A stretch of DNA of 64,000 nt from Fimbriiglobus ruber (lineage in GTDB: Bacteria; Planctomycetota; Planctomycetia; Gemmatales; Gemmataceae): assembly GCF_002197845.1 (NCBI RefSeq), contig NZ_NIDE01000001.1:682001-746000 (forward strand). Reading direction: 5' to 3'. The notes under the pieces were generated by a model. The model did not search any database. It worked only from the letters and a program-made list of their open reading frames with translations, and was not told the DNA's origin. The first letter of the stretch is position 1; the number at the start of each line of letters is the position of its first letter. Positions 9,409 to 18,693 of the stretch are shown here, in pieces. Position numbers and translations under genes: made by a program.

Positions 9409-11145
9409 CTAATTCTGCCTGAGCAATTCTGCCGCGCTGGCTTCGCCCCGCTTTCGCTGCAAGTAGTACTTCAATCCCGGGACGAAGAACGACACGGCGG
9501 AGACGGCTCCGAACAACAGGTGCCCGACTTCGGGGAGCGCGGCCATCAGGATTGCGGTCAAGAAATACGCCAGCACACCGAGGTAGAACTGACCGGAGAG
9601 TGTACCCGCTTTGACGAAAAACACCATCCCCGCGAGCAGCGCGAGGACTGGCGAAAGGGTGAGCGAGGGGAGTTTCTGAACGACCTCGATCACGAACAGC
9701 CCGATGCTCGCGACCACGCTGCCAGCCCACGCATGCGCGATCTGCCGCTCGACGAACAACACCGGCCCACCCCGCCGCCTGAGCCGCCAAAAAATCGCCC
9801 CCCACGTCAGCAGCCCCGTGCCCCAAAGAGCCAGGTACGCGAGGTGCGATGTCACGTTCGACCACGCGAGGATTTGCGTGAGTAGACAGAGCAGGAAAAT
9901 CATGAGGCTGTGCCACATCCACAGCAGGCCCCAGTTCTCCAGCACCGCCGCGTGGTGGGTCTCGCGCAACAGCCGGGAGACGAACGACCCCAGGCTGCCC
10001 GGCTGGACCGACGTGGGCTCGCCGGCCAGAAACGCCTCCAGGTCCGCGGCCAGCGCGTCCGCCCGCGCGTACCGCAGATCGGACGGCTTTTGCAGGCACT
10101 TCAAACAGACGAGTTCGAGGTCCCGGTCGACGCCCGGGTTCAAGTCGCGGGGCGGCACCGGCTCCTGTTCGAGAACCATCAACAAGGTGTCGACCGGGTG
10201 GGCCGCCCGGAACGGCGGCCGACCGGTCAACAATTCGTACAGGATGGCGCCGAGCGAGTACACGTCGGCCGCCGGGGTCAGGTCTTTGCGGCCCGTCGCT
10301 TGCTCCGGGGACATGTAACTTGGCGTCCCGACCACCGCCCCAGTCCGGGTTAGCGACTCGGTCTGGTCCGTTTGTTTCGCGAGGCCGAAGTCGGTGACCT
10401 TGGTGGCCGAATCCGGCCCCGTGTCGTGACCGGACGACCCGCGGTCGTCGCCCCGCAGCCCGGCCAGGAGGATGTTTGATGGCTTCAGGTCGCGGTGGAG
10501 AATGCCGTGGTCGTGCGCGTGCTGCACCGCCCGGGCGATCACCGCGACGATGCGGGCGGCCTCGCGCGGTGGGAGCGGGCCGTCGGCCGCGACGCGCTGG
10601 CCGAGCGTCCGCCCTTCGACGTACTCCATGCAGAAGTACGCTTGCCCGTCGTGCGTGCCGACTTCATGGACGGTGACGATGTTCGGGTGTTGGAGTCGGG
10701 CGGCGGCTTCGGCCTCGGCCCGGAACCGGGCGACGTCGGTCGTCGTGGCGAGGTGCGCTTCCCGGACCATCTTGAGGGCGACGACCCGGTTCAGCGACTT
10801 CTGCCGAGCTTTGTAAACGACACCCATCCCGCCGCGGCCGAGTTCGGCGAGCAGTTCAAAATCGCCAAACTCGCGGGGGAGGGCCGAGTCGCCTAATGTG
10901 CTGGTGGTTTCAGGCTGGGGACGCAACCCGTCGGGTTGGGGTAGCGTGGCCGACAGCGGCACGATGCGGGCGAGTTCGGCGAACTGCGCGACGGCCCACA
11001 ACTCGCGCAACTCGGAGGCGAGGTCCGGGTGCCCCGCGGCAGCCGCTTCGAGATCCGGCCTGGCCCCACTCCGGGCCTGGTCGGCCAGTTGGGCGATGAG
11101 GGCGGCGAGGCGGTCGTCGCGGTCGGTCGGCGGCGGCGCGTTCAT
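9409..11145 (-). CDS. Membrane serine/threonine protein kinase (Pkn-type)
   Basis: The start at ATG 11145 (MNAPPPTDRDDRL) overlaps the stop of the preceding gene by 4 bases. The 578-residue product has an N-terminal helical region (about 10-60) typical of planctomycete kinases associated with sigma factors. The kinase domain then shows a glycine loop ELGRGGMGVVYKA (103-112), Lys125 in VVALKMV, catalytic HRDLKPSN (217-224), DFG at 252-254 and GTPSYMSPEQATG. A Gly/Asp-rich insert separates the HRD and DFG motifs. The C-terminal 170 residues contain about five hydrophobic segments (for example GLLWMWHSLMIFLLCLLTQI), so it is a polytopic membrane protein rather than the usual single-pass receptor kinase. 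It is the last member of a sigma factor-unknown-kinase series with overlapping genes, suggesting that the kinase controls the sigma factor or the middle protein. Confidence 0.9.
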   Translation of the reverse strand: MNAPPPTDRDDRLAALIAQLADQARSGARPDLEAAAAGHPDLASELRELWAVAQFAELARIVPLSATLPQPDGLRPQPETTSTLGDSALPREFGDFELLAELGRGGMGVVYKARQKSLNRVVALKMVREAHLATTTDVARFRAEAEAAARLQHPNIVTVHEVGTHDGQAYFCMEYVEGRTLGQRVAADGPLPPREAARIVAVIARAVQHAHDHGILHRDLKPSNILLAGLRGDDRGSSGHDTGPDSATKVTDFGLAKQTDQTESLTRTGAVVGTPSYMSPEQATGRKDLTPAADVYSLGAILYELLTGRPPFRAAHPVDTLLMVLEQEPVPPRDLNPGVDRDLELVCLKCLQKPSDLRYARADALAADLEAFLAGEPTSVQPGSLGSFVSRLLRETHHAAVLENWGLLWMWHSLMIFLLCLLTQILAWSNVTSHLAYLALWGTGLLTWGAIFWRLRRRGGPVLFVERQIAHAWAGSVVASIGLFVIEVVQKLPSLTLSPVLALLAGMVFFVKAGTLSGQFYLGVLAYFLTAILMAALPEVGHLLFGAVSAVSFFVPGLKYYLQRKRGEASAAELLRQN

Positions 11146-11672
11146 TCCGGTTCGGTGTCGAGGTCGGTGTCTTCCCGCCCGTAGTAGGCGGCCAGTGCGT
11201 CCGCGGCGAGGCCGGCCATCTCTTCGGGATGTTCGAGGTCGATGGTCACCCCGCCCCACGGCTCCCGCGGGTCGATGCGAACGGGCAGGTCGAGCAGGTG
11301 TGAGCCGATCGAGTAAGTGAGCCAGCCGATTTCCTGCGGCTCGAACCGACCGCCGGGCGTGCCGCCGCGAACGGTGACGTCCGGCCGCTCCGGGGAAACC
11401 AGCCGGCAGACGGCGCGGAGTTCCGGCTTAAGCAGCGGGAACACGTCGTCCGGCACGGGCGTCAGTTCCCAGTCGCGACCGTCGACGCGGTTGTAAAGGA
11501 TGCCGCCGTCCTCGGTGAACCGCACCTCGACGCGCTCGGCCTTGTCGCGCAGGGCCATCAAGACGGCGAGGTTCCAGAACCGCCGCGGGTCGGGTTCGGC
11601 GCGAAGCTGGGAAGCCGATTCAAAAGTAAGCAAGATTGGGTTCCGTTCATTCGGGTGGTTCGGTCCCGCCAT
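11142..11672 (-). CDS. Unknown protein between sigma factor and kinase
   Basis: I do not recognise a named family. The product is soluble, up to 176 residues and acidic at the C-terminus (REDTDLDTEPE), with no signal peptide or membrane segment. Visible blocks are RFWNLAVLMALRDKAERVEVRFTEDGGILYNRVDGRDWELTP, which has the look of a small alpha/beta domain, and VPDDVFPLLKPELRAVCRL. The first block resembles the phospho-signalling or type II secretion ATPase N-terminal fold sometimes seen near kinases, but that is a loose impression. The long start overlaps the sigma factor end by 26 bases; TTG 11633 behind GGAA is a possible alternative. Its stop overlaps the kinase ATG by 4 bases. An adaptor or anti-sigma role is inferred only from position. 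Confidence 0.7.
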   Translation of the reverse strand: MAGPNHPNERNPILLTFESASQLRAEPDPRRFWNLAVLMALRDKAERVEVRFTEDGGILYNRVDGRDWELTPVPDDVFPLLKPELRAVCRLVSPERPDVTVRGGTPGGRFEPQEIGWLTYSIGSHLLDLPVRIDPREPWGGVTIDLEHPEEMAGLAADALAAYYGREDTDLDTEPE

Positions 11673-12285
11673 CGGGGACCAGCACGATCCGCAGCCGCCG
11701 CAGAGCGCGGAGGTAGCGCATCGACGCCGCGGCTTCGGTCAGGCCGAGTGCCCTCGCGACATCCTGATTGGCGAGTTGTTCGTGGTGCCGCATCAGGATG
11801 ATTTCACGGTCGTCCTCGGCCAGTTCGTTGACGGCGTTCGCCAGCCGCCTTGCCAGTTCGCCCTGGATGGCCTCGGACGCCGGGGTCCGCTCGTGGTCGA
11901 TGAGCTGGGCCACGAGCGCGTTCGACGAATCGTCCGCCCACGCCGGCCGGGCGATCGGCTGCTCCTTGTCCACGCTCCGCCGCTGGGCGAGCCGGTGGCG
12001 GCGGTGGGTGTCGATGATGCGATCCTGGGCGAGGTGCCGCAACCACAGGTGGAACGGCATATTCGGCGATTTGAGATAATCCGTGAGCCGCTGATTCGCC
12101 TCCAGCAACACGTCCTGAACGATGTCGGACGCGTCCACCCGCCGCACGAGGACGGGATCGAGCCGGAGGTCGATCACCTTGCGGAGCGGTTCGCGGAAGT
12201 GCCCCAGAAGGGCGTCGACAGCCCCGGTTTTGCCGTCGCGGGCGTCGTTCAGGAGTCGGTCGGTTTGTTCGTGATTCGGCCACAT
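11647..12285 (-). CDS. ECF-type RNA polymerase sigma factor
   Basis: The 212-residue product has region 2 (KVIDLRLDPVLVRRVDASDIVQDVLLEANQRL, with the DASDIVQDV core-binding motif), the region 2.4 stretch MPFHLWLRHLAQDRIIDTHRRH, and region 4 (LAEDDREIILMRHHEQLANQDVARALGLTEAAASMRYLRALRRL) with a helix-turn-helix. This is the planctomycete ECF pattern often encoded beside Ser/Thr kinases. No canonical anti-sigma with a CHCC zinc motif is present; the next genes are an unknown protein and a membrane kinase, so regulation by phosphorylation is likely. An 18-base gap separates its start from the upstream Uma2 gene, so it may be read through from there. Confidence 0.9.
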   Translation of the reverse strand: MWPNHEQTDRLLNDARDGKTGAVDALLGHFREPLRKVIDLRLDPVLVRRVDASDIVQDVLLEANQRLTDYLKSPNMPFHLWLRHLAQDRIIDTHRRHRLAQRRSVDKEQPIARPAWADDSSNALVAQLIDHERTPASEAIQGELARRLANAVNELAEDDREIILMRHHEQLANQDVARALGLTEAAASMRYLRALRRLRIVLVPDGGTEPPE

Positions 12286-12303
12286 GCTCTTATTCTAGGA
12301 CCG

Positions 12304-12891
12304 TCAGCCGAAGAAATCGGCTACAGGTGCCGAGAAGCCGGGTAACTCCGGGTCGGCAGTGATGACTTGCGTGGAATCCAACGCCAAGGCTTGGATACCG
12401 GGTCGGTGGATGGTGACCGTGCGAAAGTAGGGGTTCAGTACCCAGACGAGGGGTACGCCACACGCCGAATACTCTTCGACACGTTCGGCCACCTCTGCTT
12501 GGGTGTCGTTCGCGGAAAGGATTTCGACGATCAGTACCGGCGGGCCTTTGAAGAAAGACGCCCTGGCAGTTAGTTGTTTCGCTTGATCTGCCGTGACGAC
12601 GGCCACATCGACTCCCGCCGGTATCGTGACCGGCGCGGTCCGCAACAGGAGTCCGACGTCGCCACAAACGACTTCTCCACGCGGTTGAGGCAGCGCCTGG
12701 AGCCACGTCCAAAGCAACCCGGTGACATTGCCTTCGGTGATACCGTGAAGTTTGCCCCGCCGCCTCAGATCCGTATCACGCTTTTCTCGAAGCTCCCCCC
12801 GGATGACCCAACGCTCCACGCCGTCTTCCGGAATGGACATAAACTCTTCGAGCGTTATCAGGCGTCTTTCGAGCGTTGACGGGTCATTCAT
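12304..12891 (-). CDS. Uma2-family (DUF820) restriction endonuclease-like protein
   Basis: The 195-residue product has the PD-(D/E)xK-like Uma2 pattern: LITLEEFMSIPEDGVERWVIRGELRE at the start, VGLLLRTAPVTIPAGVDVAVVT carrying the catalytic Asp, and PVLIVEILSANDTQAEVAERVEEYSACGVPLVWVLNPYFRTVTIHRPG with the conserved Glu and the substrate-loop region. Uma2 genes are expanded in planctomycetes and cyanobacteria and their role is not settled. ATG 12891 is chosen because GGAGGGAG lies about 6 bases upstream; a GTG five codons earlier is possible. It lies 18 bases before the sigma factor gene and could share a transcript with it. Confidence 0.85.
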   Translation of the reverse strand: MNDPSTLERRLITLEEFMSIPEDGVERWVIRGELREKRDTDLRRRGKLHGITEGNVTGLLWTWLQALPQPRGEVVCGDVGLLLRTAPVTIPAGVDVAVVTADQAKQLTARASFFKGPPVLIVEILSANDTQAEVAERVEEYSACGVPLVWVLNPYFRTVTIHRPGIQALALDSTQVITADPELPGFSAPVADFFG

Positions 12892-13091
12892 CGGGTCTCC
12901 CTCCACAATTCAACATCGTACCGTATCGCCGATCGAGTTGTCACCGGTTACACTCGCCCCCGTTGACCGAATCGGAATCTCCCAACAATACCTGTGATCC
13001 TTCTTGTGTCCGAAGGCTGATCCGCGAAATAATCTGACCATCTCGCGGCACGTCCGCGACCGCCCGCCTCACCCCTCACTCTGGACAACCC

Positions 13092-16000
13092 ATGCTCCCC
13101 GCGTTGCTCCTAGCCACTCTCATTGCCGGGGCCGACCCCGCGGTGAAGACGCCGCCCGGCGGCGTTCTTCCCGTCGGTGCCGACGGCAAGCCGCTCAACC
13201 TCGATTTCGAAACCGGCACACTCAAAGACTGGACGGCCACGGGCGAGGCGTTCAAGGATCAGCCGATCAAGGGCGACGCCGTCGCCGCCCGGCGCGGGGA
13301 CATGAAAAGCGGCCACCAGGGGGAATACTGGATTGGCGGCTATGAGAAGCACTCGGATAAGCCGCAGGGCACGCTCACGTCGGTCCCGTTCACGGTCACA
13401 CACCCGTGGGCGAGTTTCCTCGTCGGCGGCGGGTCGTGGGCGGAGACGTGCGTGGAAATCATCACCCCAGCCGACGGCAAGGTGATCTCCCGGACGAGCG
13501 GTTTGGAAAATGAAACCATGCGGCGGGTCGCCATCGACTTGACGAAACTTGTGGGGAAGGAGATTCAGGTCCGCCTCGTGGATAAACACTCCGGCGGCTG
13601 GGGGCACCTGAATTTCGACGACTTCCGCTTCCACAGCGAAAAGCCGGTCGTGCCCGCGCGACCCGCGAGAGTCGAATTGGCCAAGCCGGACACGCACAAG
13701 TACGCCGGACTTCCGCCGGACAAGGCGGCCCAGGTGATGACCGTTCCCGAAGGTTTCACCGTCTCCCTCTTCGCGGGTGAGCCCGACGTCCACCAACCCG
13801 TCGCGTTCTGCATCGACGACCGCGGCCGGCTGTGGGTGGCCGAGGCGTACACGTACCCGCAACGGAACCGCAGCCCCGGCCCCGTCCTCCCCGCGGCCGA
13901 ACGAGCCGGGGGGGACCGGATTCTGATTTTTGAAGACACCGACGGCGACGGGAAATTCGATAAGCGAACTGTCTTCTTCGAAGTGCTGAATCTCGTCTCC
14001 GGCTTGGCCGTCGGCTTCGACGGCGTCTGGGTCGGGGCCGCGCCGTACCTGCTGTTCATCCCGCACGACCACGCAACGGACAAGGCCGGCGAGCCCAAGA
14101 TTCTACTCGACGGCTGGGGCTACCAGGACACGCACGAGACGCTGAACACCTTCGTCTGGGGGCCGGACGGTTACCTGTACGGTTGCCACGGCGTCTTCAC
14201 GCACTCGAACGTCGGCAAGCCGGGCACGCCCGACAAAGAACGCACGCCGATCAACGCCGGCATCTGGCGGTACCACCCGACGCGGCACACGTTCGAGGTC
14301 TTCTCGCACGGCACATCGAACCCGTGGGGCCTGGATTACAACGACGTAGGCGAGTTCTTCATTGAAGCGTGTGTGATTCCGCACTGCTTCCACATGATCC
14401 AGGGCGGCCGATACCAGCGGCAGGGCGGCCAGCACTTCAACCCGTACACGTATTTCGACATCCAGACCATCGCCGACCACCGGCACTACGTCGGCGCGAA
14501 TCCGCACGGCGGGAACGAGCGGAGCGACAGCATGGGCGGCGGGCACGCCCACTGCGGGCTCATGTGCTACCTCGGCGGCGCGTGGCCGAAGGAATACCGT
14601 GGCGAACTGTTCATGGGCAACATCCACGGCCGCCGCATCAACGTCGACAAGCTCACCCCGAAGGGCAGCGGCTACGTCGCTGGCCACGGGCCGGACTTCC
14701 TGCTGGCGAATGACGCCTGGGCACGGTTCATCAATCTTCAATACGGCCCGGACGGGAACGTCTACCTCATCGACTGGTACGACAAACAAGCCTGCCACAA
14801 TGGGACGCCCGAAATCTGGGACCGAACGAACGGCCGCATCTACAAGGTCAGCTACCGCGGCACGAAAAAGATCAGTGGCCTCGACCTCCAGAAATGCACC
14901 GACGACGAACTGGTGAAGTATCAACTGAACGAGAACGACTGGTACGTGCGGCACGCCCGGCGGATCTTGCAGGAGCGGGCGGCCGCGAAAAAGCTCGACC
15001 CCGCAACGATCAACGCCCTCGCGGAAATCGCCCAGAAGAATCCGGACCCGATCCGTCGGCTGCGCGGCCTGTGGGCGCTGTACGTGGTCGGCGGCTCGCT
15101 CGCTGGTTACATGGACGATAAGGACCCGGCGGTTCGTGGGTGGGCGGTTCGGCTGACAGCCGAACTCCTGGGCGAAGGGGTGAAAGTGAACGCGGATTCG
15201 TCGCCCGGCGGATCGGCCGCGTTGCCTTCGGACAGCGCCGACCCCGTCGTTCGCCGCAATCTGGCTTCCGCATTGCAGAAGGTTCCGACTTCGCAACGCT
15301 GGGAATCACTCGCCGCGCTGACCAGCCACACTGAAGACGCGACCGACCCGAACCTGCCGTACCTTTACTGGTACGCGATGGAACCGTTGGCCGAGGCGGA
15401 CACGGCTCGCGCTTTGGACCTGGCTGCCGCGGCGAAAGTCCCACTCTTCCCGCTCATGGCCCGTCGCGTCGGGGCGATCGGAACACCGGAAGCCTTTGCA
15501 GTCCTCGTGTCGAAACTCTCCACTGCCAAGACGGACGACGCCCGACTCGTGCTGCTCACGGGTCTGAACGAAGGCTTGAAGGGCCGCCGTGGCGTAGTCG
15601 TGCCTCAAGATTGGTCGGCGGCATTCAACGCACTCTCCAAATCTCCGGACGCGGCCGTTCGCTCGCAAGCCCTTGCGGTGGCTGTCGCCTTTGGTGACGC
15701 CAAGGCTTTCGGTGCCCTCCGCGGGACGTTGGCTGATACCAACGCCGCCTTGCCGGCGCGGCAAGCGGCGCTGACCGCCCTGGTCGACGCGAAGGACAAG
15801 CAACTGCCGCCCGTGCTGCAAAAGCTCGTCGGCGAGCCGGCGCTCCGTCCAGCCGCCGTTCGCGGGTTGGCCGCGTTCGACGACCCGAAAACTCCCGCCG
15901 TACTTCTGGCGGCTTATGCCTCGCTCAACCCGGCCGAGCGGCGCGACGCACTCGCGACCCTCACCGCTCGCCCTGCCTACGCCGCCGCACTCCTTGACGC

Positions 16001-17156
16001 AATCGGGTCCAAGACGATCCCGGCGGCGGACGTACCGGCTGAAACGATCCGGCAACTCCGCAACCTGAATGACCCCAAACTGATCGCCCAGATCGCCGCT
16101 GTCTGGGGCACCGTTCGCGACACACCGGCTGACCGTAAGAAGATCATCTCGGATTGGACGCGCAAGCTGGTTGCGCCTGCGAAGGTTCAACCCGATCTCG
16201 CCGCCGGCCGGGCGGTGTTCGCCAAGGTCTGTGCGCAATGCCACACGCTCTACGGCACGGGCGGCAAAGTCGGGCCGGACATCACCGGCGCGAACCGCGC
16301 GGACCTTGGCTACCTGCTCGAAAACATTTTCGACCCGTCGGCCGTCATCCCGAAGGAGTACGCGGCGACCAAGATCGACCTCGCGGACGGCCGCGTAGTG
16401 ACGGGCATCGTCAAGGAAGAAACGGCCGCGACTCTCACCGTCGTCACCGCGAACGAGACGCTATCGGTTCCGGTCAAGGACATCGACAAGCGAACGCCGA
16501 GCCCCCTGTCGATGATGCCGGACGACCTGACCAAGCAAGTCACCGAGCGCGACCTCCGCGCCCTGATCGCGTATCTGCGGCACAATGCCCAGGTTCCGAT
16601 TCTCGTCAACGCGGACAACGCGAAGGATTTCTTCAACGGCAAAGACCTGAGCGGCTGGGACGGCGACAAGGATGTTTGGTCGGTCGAGAACGGCGAGATC
16701 GTCGGTCAGACCAAGACCGGGCTGAAGCACAACACGTTCCTCAAGTCGGCGATGGACGTGCCCGACTTCCGGCTCGCGGTAAAGGTCAAGCTGACACCCA
16801 ACGGCGCCAACAGCGGTATCCAGTTCCGCAGCGTGCCGATCGAGGGCGGCGAGATGCGCGGCCCGCAGGCGGACATCGGCGCCGGCTGGTGGGGCAAGCT
16901 CTACGAAGAGAGCGGCCGCGGGTTGTTGGTGAAAGAAGGCGGGGAACAATACGTCAAGCCGAACGAGTGGAACGATTACGTGGTCGAGGCGATCGGGCCG
17001 ACGGTCAAGATCTGGATCAACGGCCACCTCTGCGCGGACTACACGGACGAGAAACTCGCCCGGCGCGGGATCATCGGCCTCCAGGTTCACTCCGGCGGCC
17101 CAACGGACGTGCGCTACAAGGAGATCAAGTTGGAGGTGGTTTCTGAGAAAAAGTAA
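13092..17156 (+). CDS. PVC-type heme-binding membrane-bound dehydrogenase fused to DUF1080
   Basis: This 1354-residue exported protein begins with a short signal peptide (LPALLLATLIAGADPA). About residues 20-200 form a carbohydrate-binding-like beta region. Residues about 205-620 carry the PVC-type dehydrogenase beta-propeller (VPEGFTVSLFAGEPDVHQPVAFCIDDRGRLWVAEAYTYP, then LKFNPWGLDYNDVGEFF-type blades with GGGHAHCG). HEAT-like repeats span about 640-1030. A cytochrome c motif CAQCH follows at 1047-1051, in a domain with GKVGPDITGANRADLGYLLENIFDPS. The C-terminus from about residue 1165 (FFNGKDLSGW) is a DUF1080/3-keto-disaccharide hydrolase-like jellyroll. All modules are planctomycete-typical and suggest periplasmic sugar oxidation or breakdown. 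It stands alone with about 150 bases or more free on each side. Confidence 0.9.
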   Translation: MLPALLLATLIAGADPAVKTPPGGVLPVGADGKPLNLDFETGTLKDWTATGEAFKDQPIKGDAVAARRGDMKSGHQGEYWIGGYEKHSDKPQGTLTSVPFTVTHPWASFLVGGGSWAETCVEIITPADGKVISRTSGLENETMRRVAIDLTKLVGKEIQVRLVDKHSGGWGHLNFDDFRFHSEKPVVPARPARVELAKPDTHKYAGLPPDKAAQVMTVPEGFTVSLFAGEPDVHQPVAFCIDDRGRLWVAEAYTYPQRNRSPGPVLPAAERAGGDRILIFEDTDGDGKFDKRTVFFEVLNLVSGLAVGFDGVWVGAAPYLLFIPHDHATDKAGEPKILLDGWGYQDTHETLNTFVWGPDGYLYGCHGVFTHSNVGKPGTPDKERTPINAGIWRYHPTRHTFEVFSHGTSNPWGLDYNDVGEFFIEACVIPHCFHMIQGGRYQRQGGQHFNPYTYFDIQTIADHRHYVGANPHGGNERSDSMGGGHAHCGLMCYLGGAWPKEYRGELFMGNIHGRRINVDKLTPKGSGYVAGHGPDFLLANDAWARFINLQYGPDGNVYLIDWYDKQACHNGTPEIWDRTNGRIYKVSYRGTKKISGLDLQKCTDDELVKYQLNENDWYVRHARRILQERAAAKKLDPATINALAEIAQKNPDPIRRLRGLWALYVVGGSLAGYMDDKDPAVRGWAVRLTAELLGEGVKVNADSSPGGSAALPSDSADPVVRRNLASALQKVPTSQRWESLAALTSHTEDATDPNLPYLYWYAMEPLAEADTARALDLAAAAKVPLFPLMARRVGAIGTPEAFAVLVSKLSTAKTDDARLVLLTGLNEGLKGRRGVVVPQDWSAAFNALSKSPDAAVRSQALAVAVAFGDAKAFGALRGTLADTNAALPARQAALTALVDAKDKQLPPVLQKLVGEPALRPAAVRGLAAFDDPKTPAVLLAAYASLNPAERRDALATLTARPAYAAALLDAIGSKTIPAADVPAETIRQLRNLNDPKLIAQIAAVWGTVRDTPADRKKIISDWTRKLVAPAKVQPDLAAGRAVFAKVCAQCHTLYGTGGKVGPDITGANRADLGYLLENIFDPSAVIPKEYAATKIDLADGRVVTGIVKEETAATLTVVTANETLSVPVKDIDKRTPSPLSMMPDDLTKQVTERDLRALIAYLRHNAQVPILVNADNAKDFFNGKDLSGWDGDKDVWSVENGEIVGQTKTGLKHNTFLKSAMDVPDFRLAVKVKLTPNGANSGIQFRSVPIEGGEMRGPQADIGAGWWGKLYEESGRGLLVKEGGEQYVKPNEWNDYVVEAIGPTVKIWINGHLCADYTDEKLARRGIIGLQVHSGGPTDVRYKEIKLEVVSEKK

Positions 17157-17394
17157 GTGACGATGGGGCTCGCGCTGTGAGCCACCGACGTCGCACCACG
17201 GGCCCGAAGTCGTGTCATGCACGCTCCGGGCCTGTGTGTTTTTGATCGGCGGTCGATTTTAGATATTTACCGTTCTTGATAACGCATCCCCCATCCCAGG
17301 CGGTTTGTGATTGCACCTGTCTGTACGATTCATGCAGTTCCGAACCCGGCCGTGCCTTCACCCGTCGTTAAGACTACTTGATGGGAGGGCTCCG
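17157..17394. other. Intergenic, no gene seen
   Basis: This gap of about 240 bases follows the large heme/DUF1080 gene. A loose GC-rich inverted repeat near 17165-17235 could terminate transcription but has no clear T-run. The remainder presumably carries the promoter of the next gene; I could not assign it. Confidence 0.4.
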
Positions 17395-18147
17395 ATGACC
17401 GAGGACGAATGGCTGGACTGTAACGAACCGTTGAAACTTGTGCAGTTCGGTGATGATCAGCCGAATCCGCTGCGCTTTGGACATCTGGCTGCCGATTGGG
17501 CGGGACGTATTCGACAACATTTTTATTCTAGAGACCTGTTGTGGTTTGATGCTTTTGTGGAGTGGATTCACGGAACTGGCGTCTACCCGAATGTTCGGAA
17601 TTTCTCAGATGATTTTGATTACTTTCCTAGCAATATCCCTCTCCCGTCCTGGATAGTGAATCGAGAAAATTGCATAGAATGCCTGCAAACGGGAAGACTG
17701 AGCGAAGCCGCCGCGTATGCCGTTGAATCAATCGCCGAAGGTAATCCCGATTTCGTAGAGATGGTCAACTTCGATAAGGAACATCGAGGGCGATCGGCCA
17801 AGAAACGCCATGCCGAGGAAGTCCTTCGAGAGGCTCGTCGGCAAGCATGGCAGGCGGAGCGTGTCGCGACGGCGGAACGAGTCCGGCGGGAGTTTTGCGC
17901 ACATTACCGTGACATTGTGGGCAACCCTTTCCGCCCCGTGGCTCTTGAGCCCCACTGGCAAACTTCAACCGTCCTTTCTCTTGCCAAAGGGATCTACAAC
18001 GATCGCGCCTTCGACCGCCTCCCAATTCTTGCCGACGCCTTGGAAGAGGCTGCTTGTTACAACCCCGGCCTTCTCACCCATTGCCGATCCGACGCCACCC
18101 ACGTTCGCGGGTGTTGGGTTGTAGATCTGCTATTGGGAAAAAAGTGA
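17395..18147 (+). CDS. Gemmataceae-type hypothetical protein
   Basis: The 250-residue product has no signal peptide. It begins MTEDEWLDCNEPLKLVQF, a start I recognise from a large Gemmata paralogous family (usually MTEAEWLACTDP). It ends in the same family's tail: RDIVGNPFRPVALEPHW, IYNDRAFDRLPILADALEEA and HVRGCWVVDLLLGK. The middle differs from the common form. The family's function is unknown to me. ATG 17395 is chosen over the longer frame from 17311 because GGGAGG lies 6 bases upstream and the family start matches. Confidence 0.8.
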   Translation: MTEDEWLDCNEPLKLVQFGDDQPNPLRFGHLAADWAGRIRQHFYSRDLLWFDAFVEWIHGTGVYPNVRNFSDDFDYFPSNIPLPSWIVNRENCIECLQTGRLSEAAAYAVESIAEGNPDFVEMVNFDKEHRGRSAKKRHAEEVLREARRQAWQAERVATAERVRREFCAHYRDIVGNPFRPVALEPHWQTSTVLSLAKGIYNDRAFDRLPILADALEEAACYNPGLLTHCRSDATHVRGCWVVDLLLGKK

Positions 18148-18204
18148 GCCCGCGCCGCGCGGGAACGGGCGTATTCTGCTTCGCACAGGATTAGGGTCAT
18201 CGTC

Positions 18205-18654
18205 GTGGCGAAACGCATCACACTTTTCACCATCGGGTTTACCAAAAAGTCGGCGGAGCAATTCTTCACCAAGCTCCAAGCGGCCGGCGTGTCGCGCGTA
18301 CTGGACGTTCGACTCAACAACCGATCGCAACTTGCGGGGTTCGCGAAGAAGGACGACCTCGCGTTTTTCCTCCGATCCATCGCGGGAATCGACTACGCTC
18401 ACATTCCCGACCTCGCTCCAACTCAGGACATGCTCGGCGAATACCAGAAGAGCTCAAACGGGTGGGCGGCCTACGAAGTGAAATTCCTCGATCTCATCCG
18501 CTCGCGGCGGATCGAGGAAACCGTTCGCCCCGAACTGCTCGACGGCGGATGTCTGCTCTGCAGCGAAGATCGTCCCCACCATTGCCACAGACGACTCGTG
18601 GCCGAATACCTCTGCGAAAAGTGGGGCGACTTGGAAATCAAACATCTCACCTGA
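18205..18654 (+). CDS. DUF488 family protein
   Basis: This is a 149-residue cytosolic protein of the DUF488 family. It opens with ITLFTIGFTKKSAEQFFTKL, continues with VLDVRLNNRSQLAGF, and has the characteristic cysteine/histidine end GGCLLCSEDRPHHCHRRLVAEYL. These residues suggest a metal or redox site, but the biochemical role of DUF488 is not established. It starts 57 bases after the preceding gene on the same strand and converges with the cytochrome gene downstream. Confidence 0.87.
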   Translation: MAKRITLFTIGFTKKSAEQFFTKLQAAGVSRVLDVRLNNRSQLAGFAKKDDLAFFLRSIAGIDYAHIPDLAPTQDMLGEYQKSSNGWAAYEVKFLDLIRSRRIEETVRPELLDGGCLLCSEDRPHHCHRRLVAEYLCEKWGDLEIKHLT

Positions 18655-18693
18655 TTCCTTGGTTGCCCTCGTAAGAATTAGCCGTCCGCGAGT

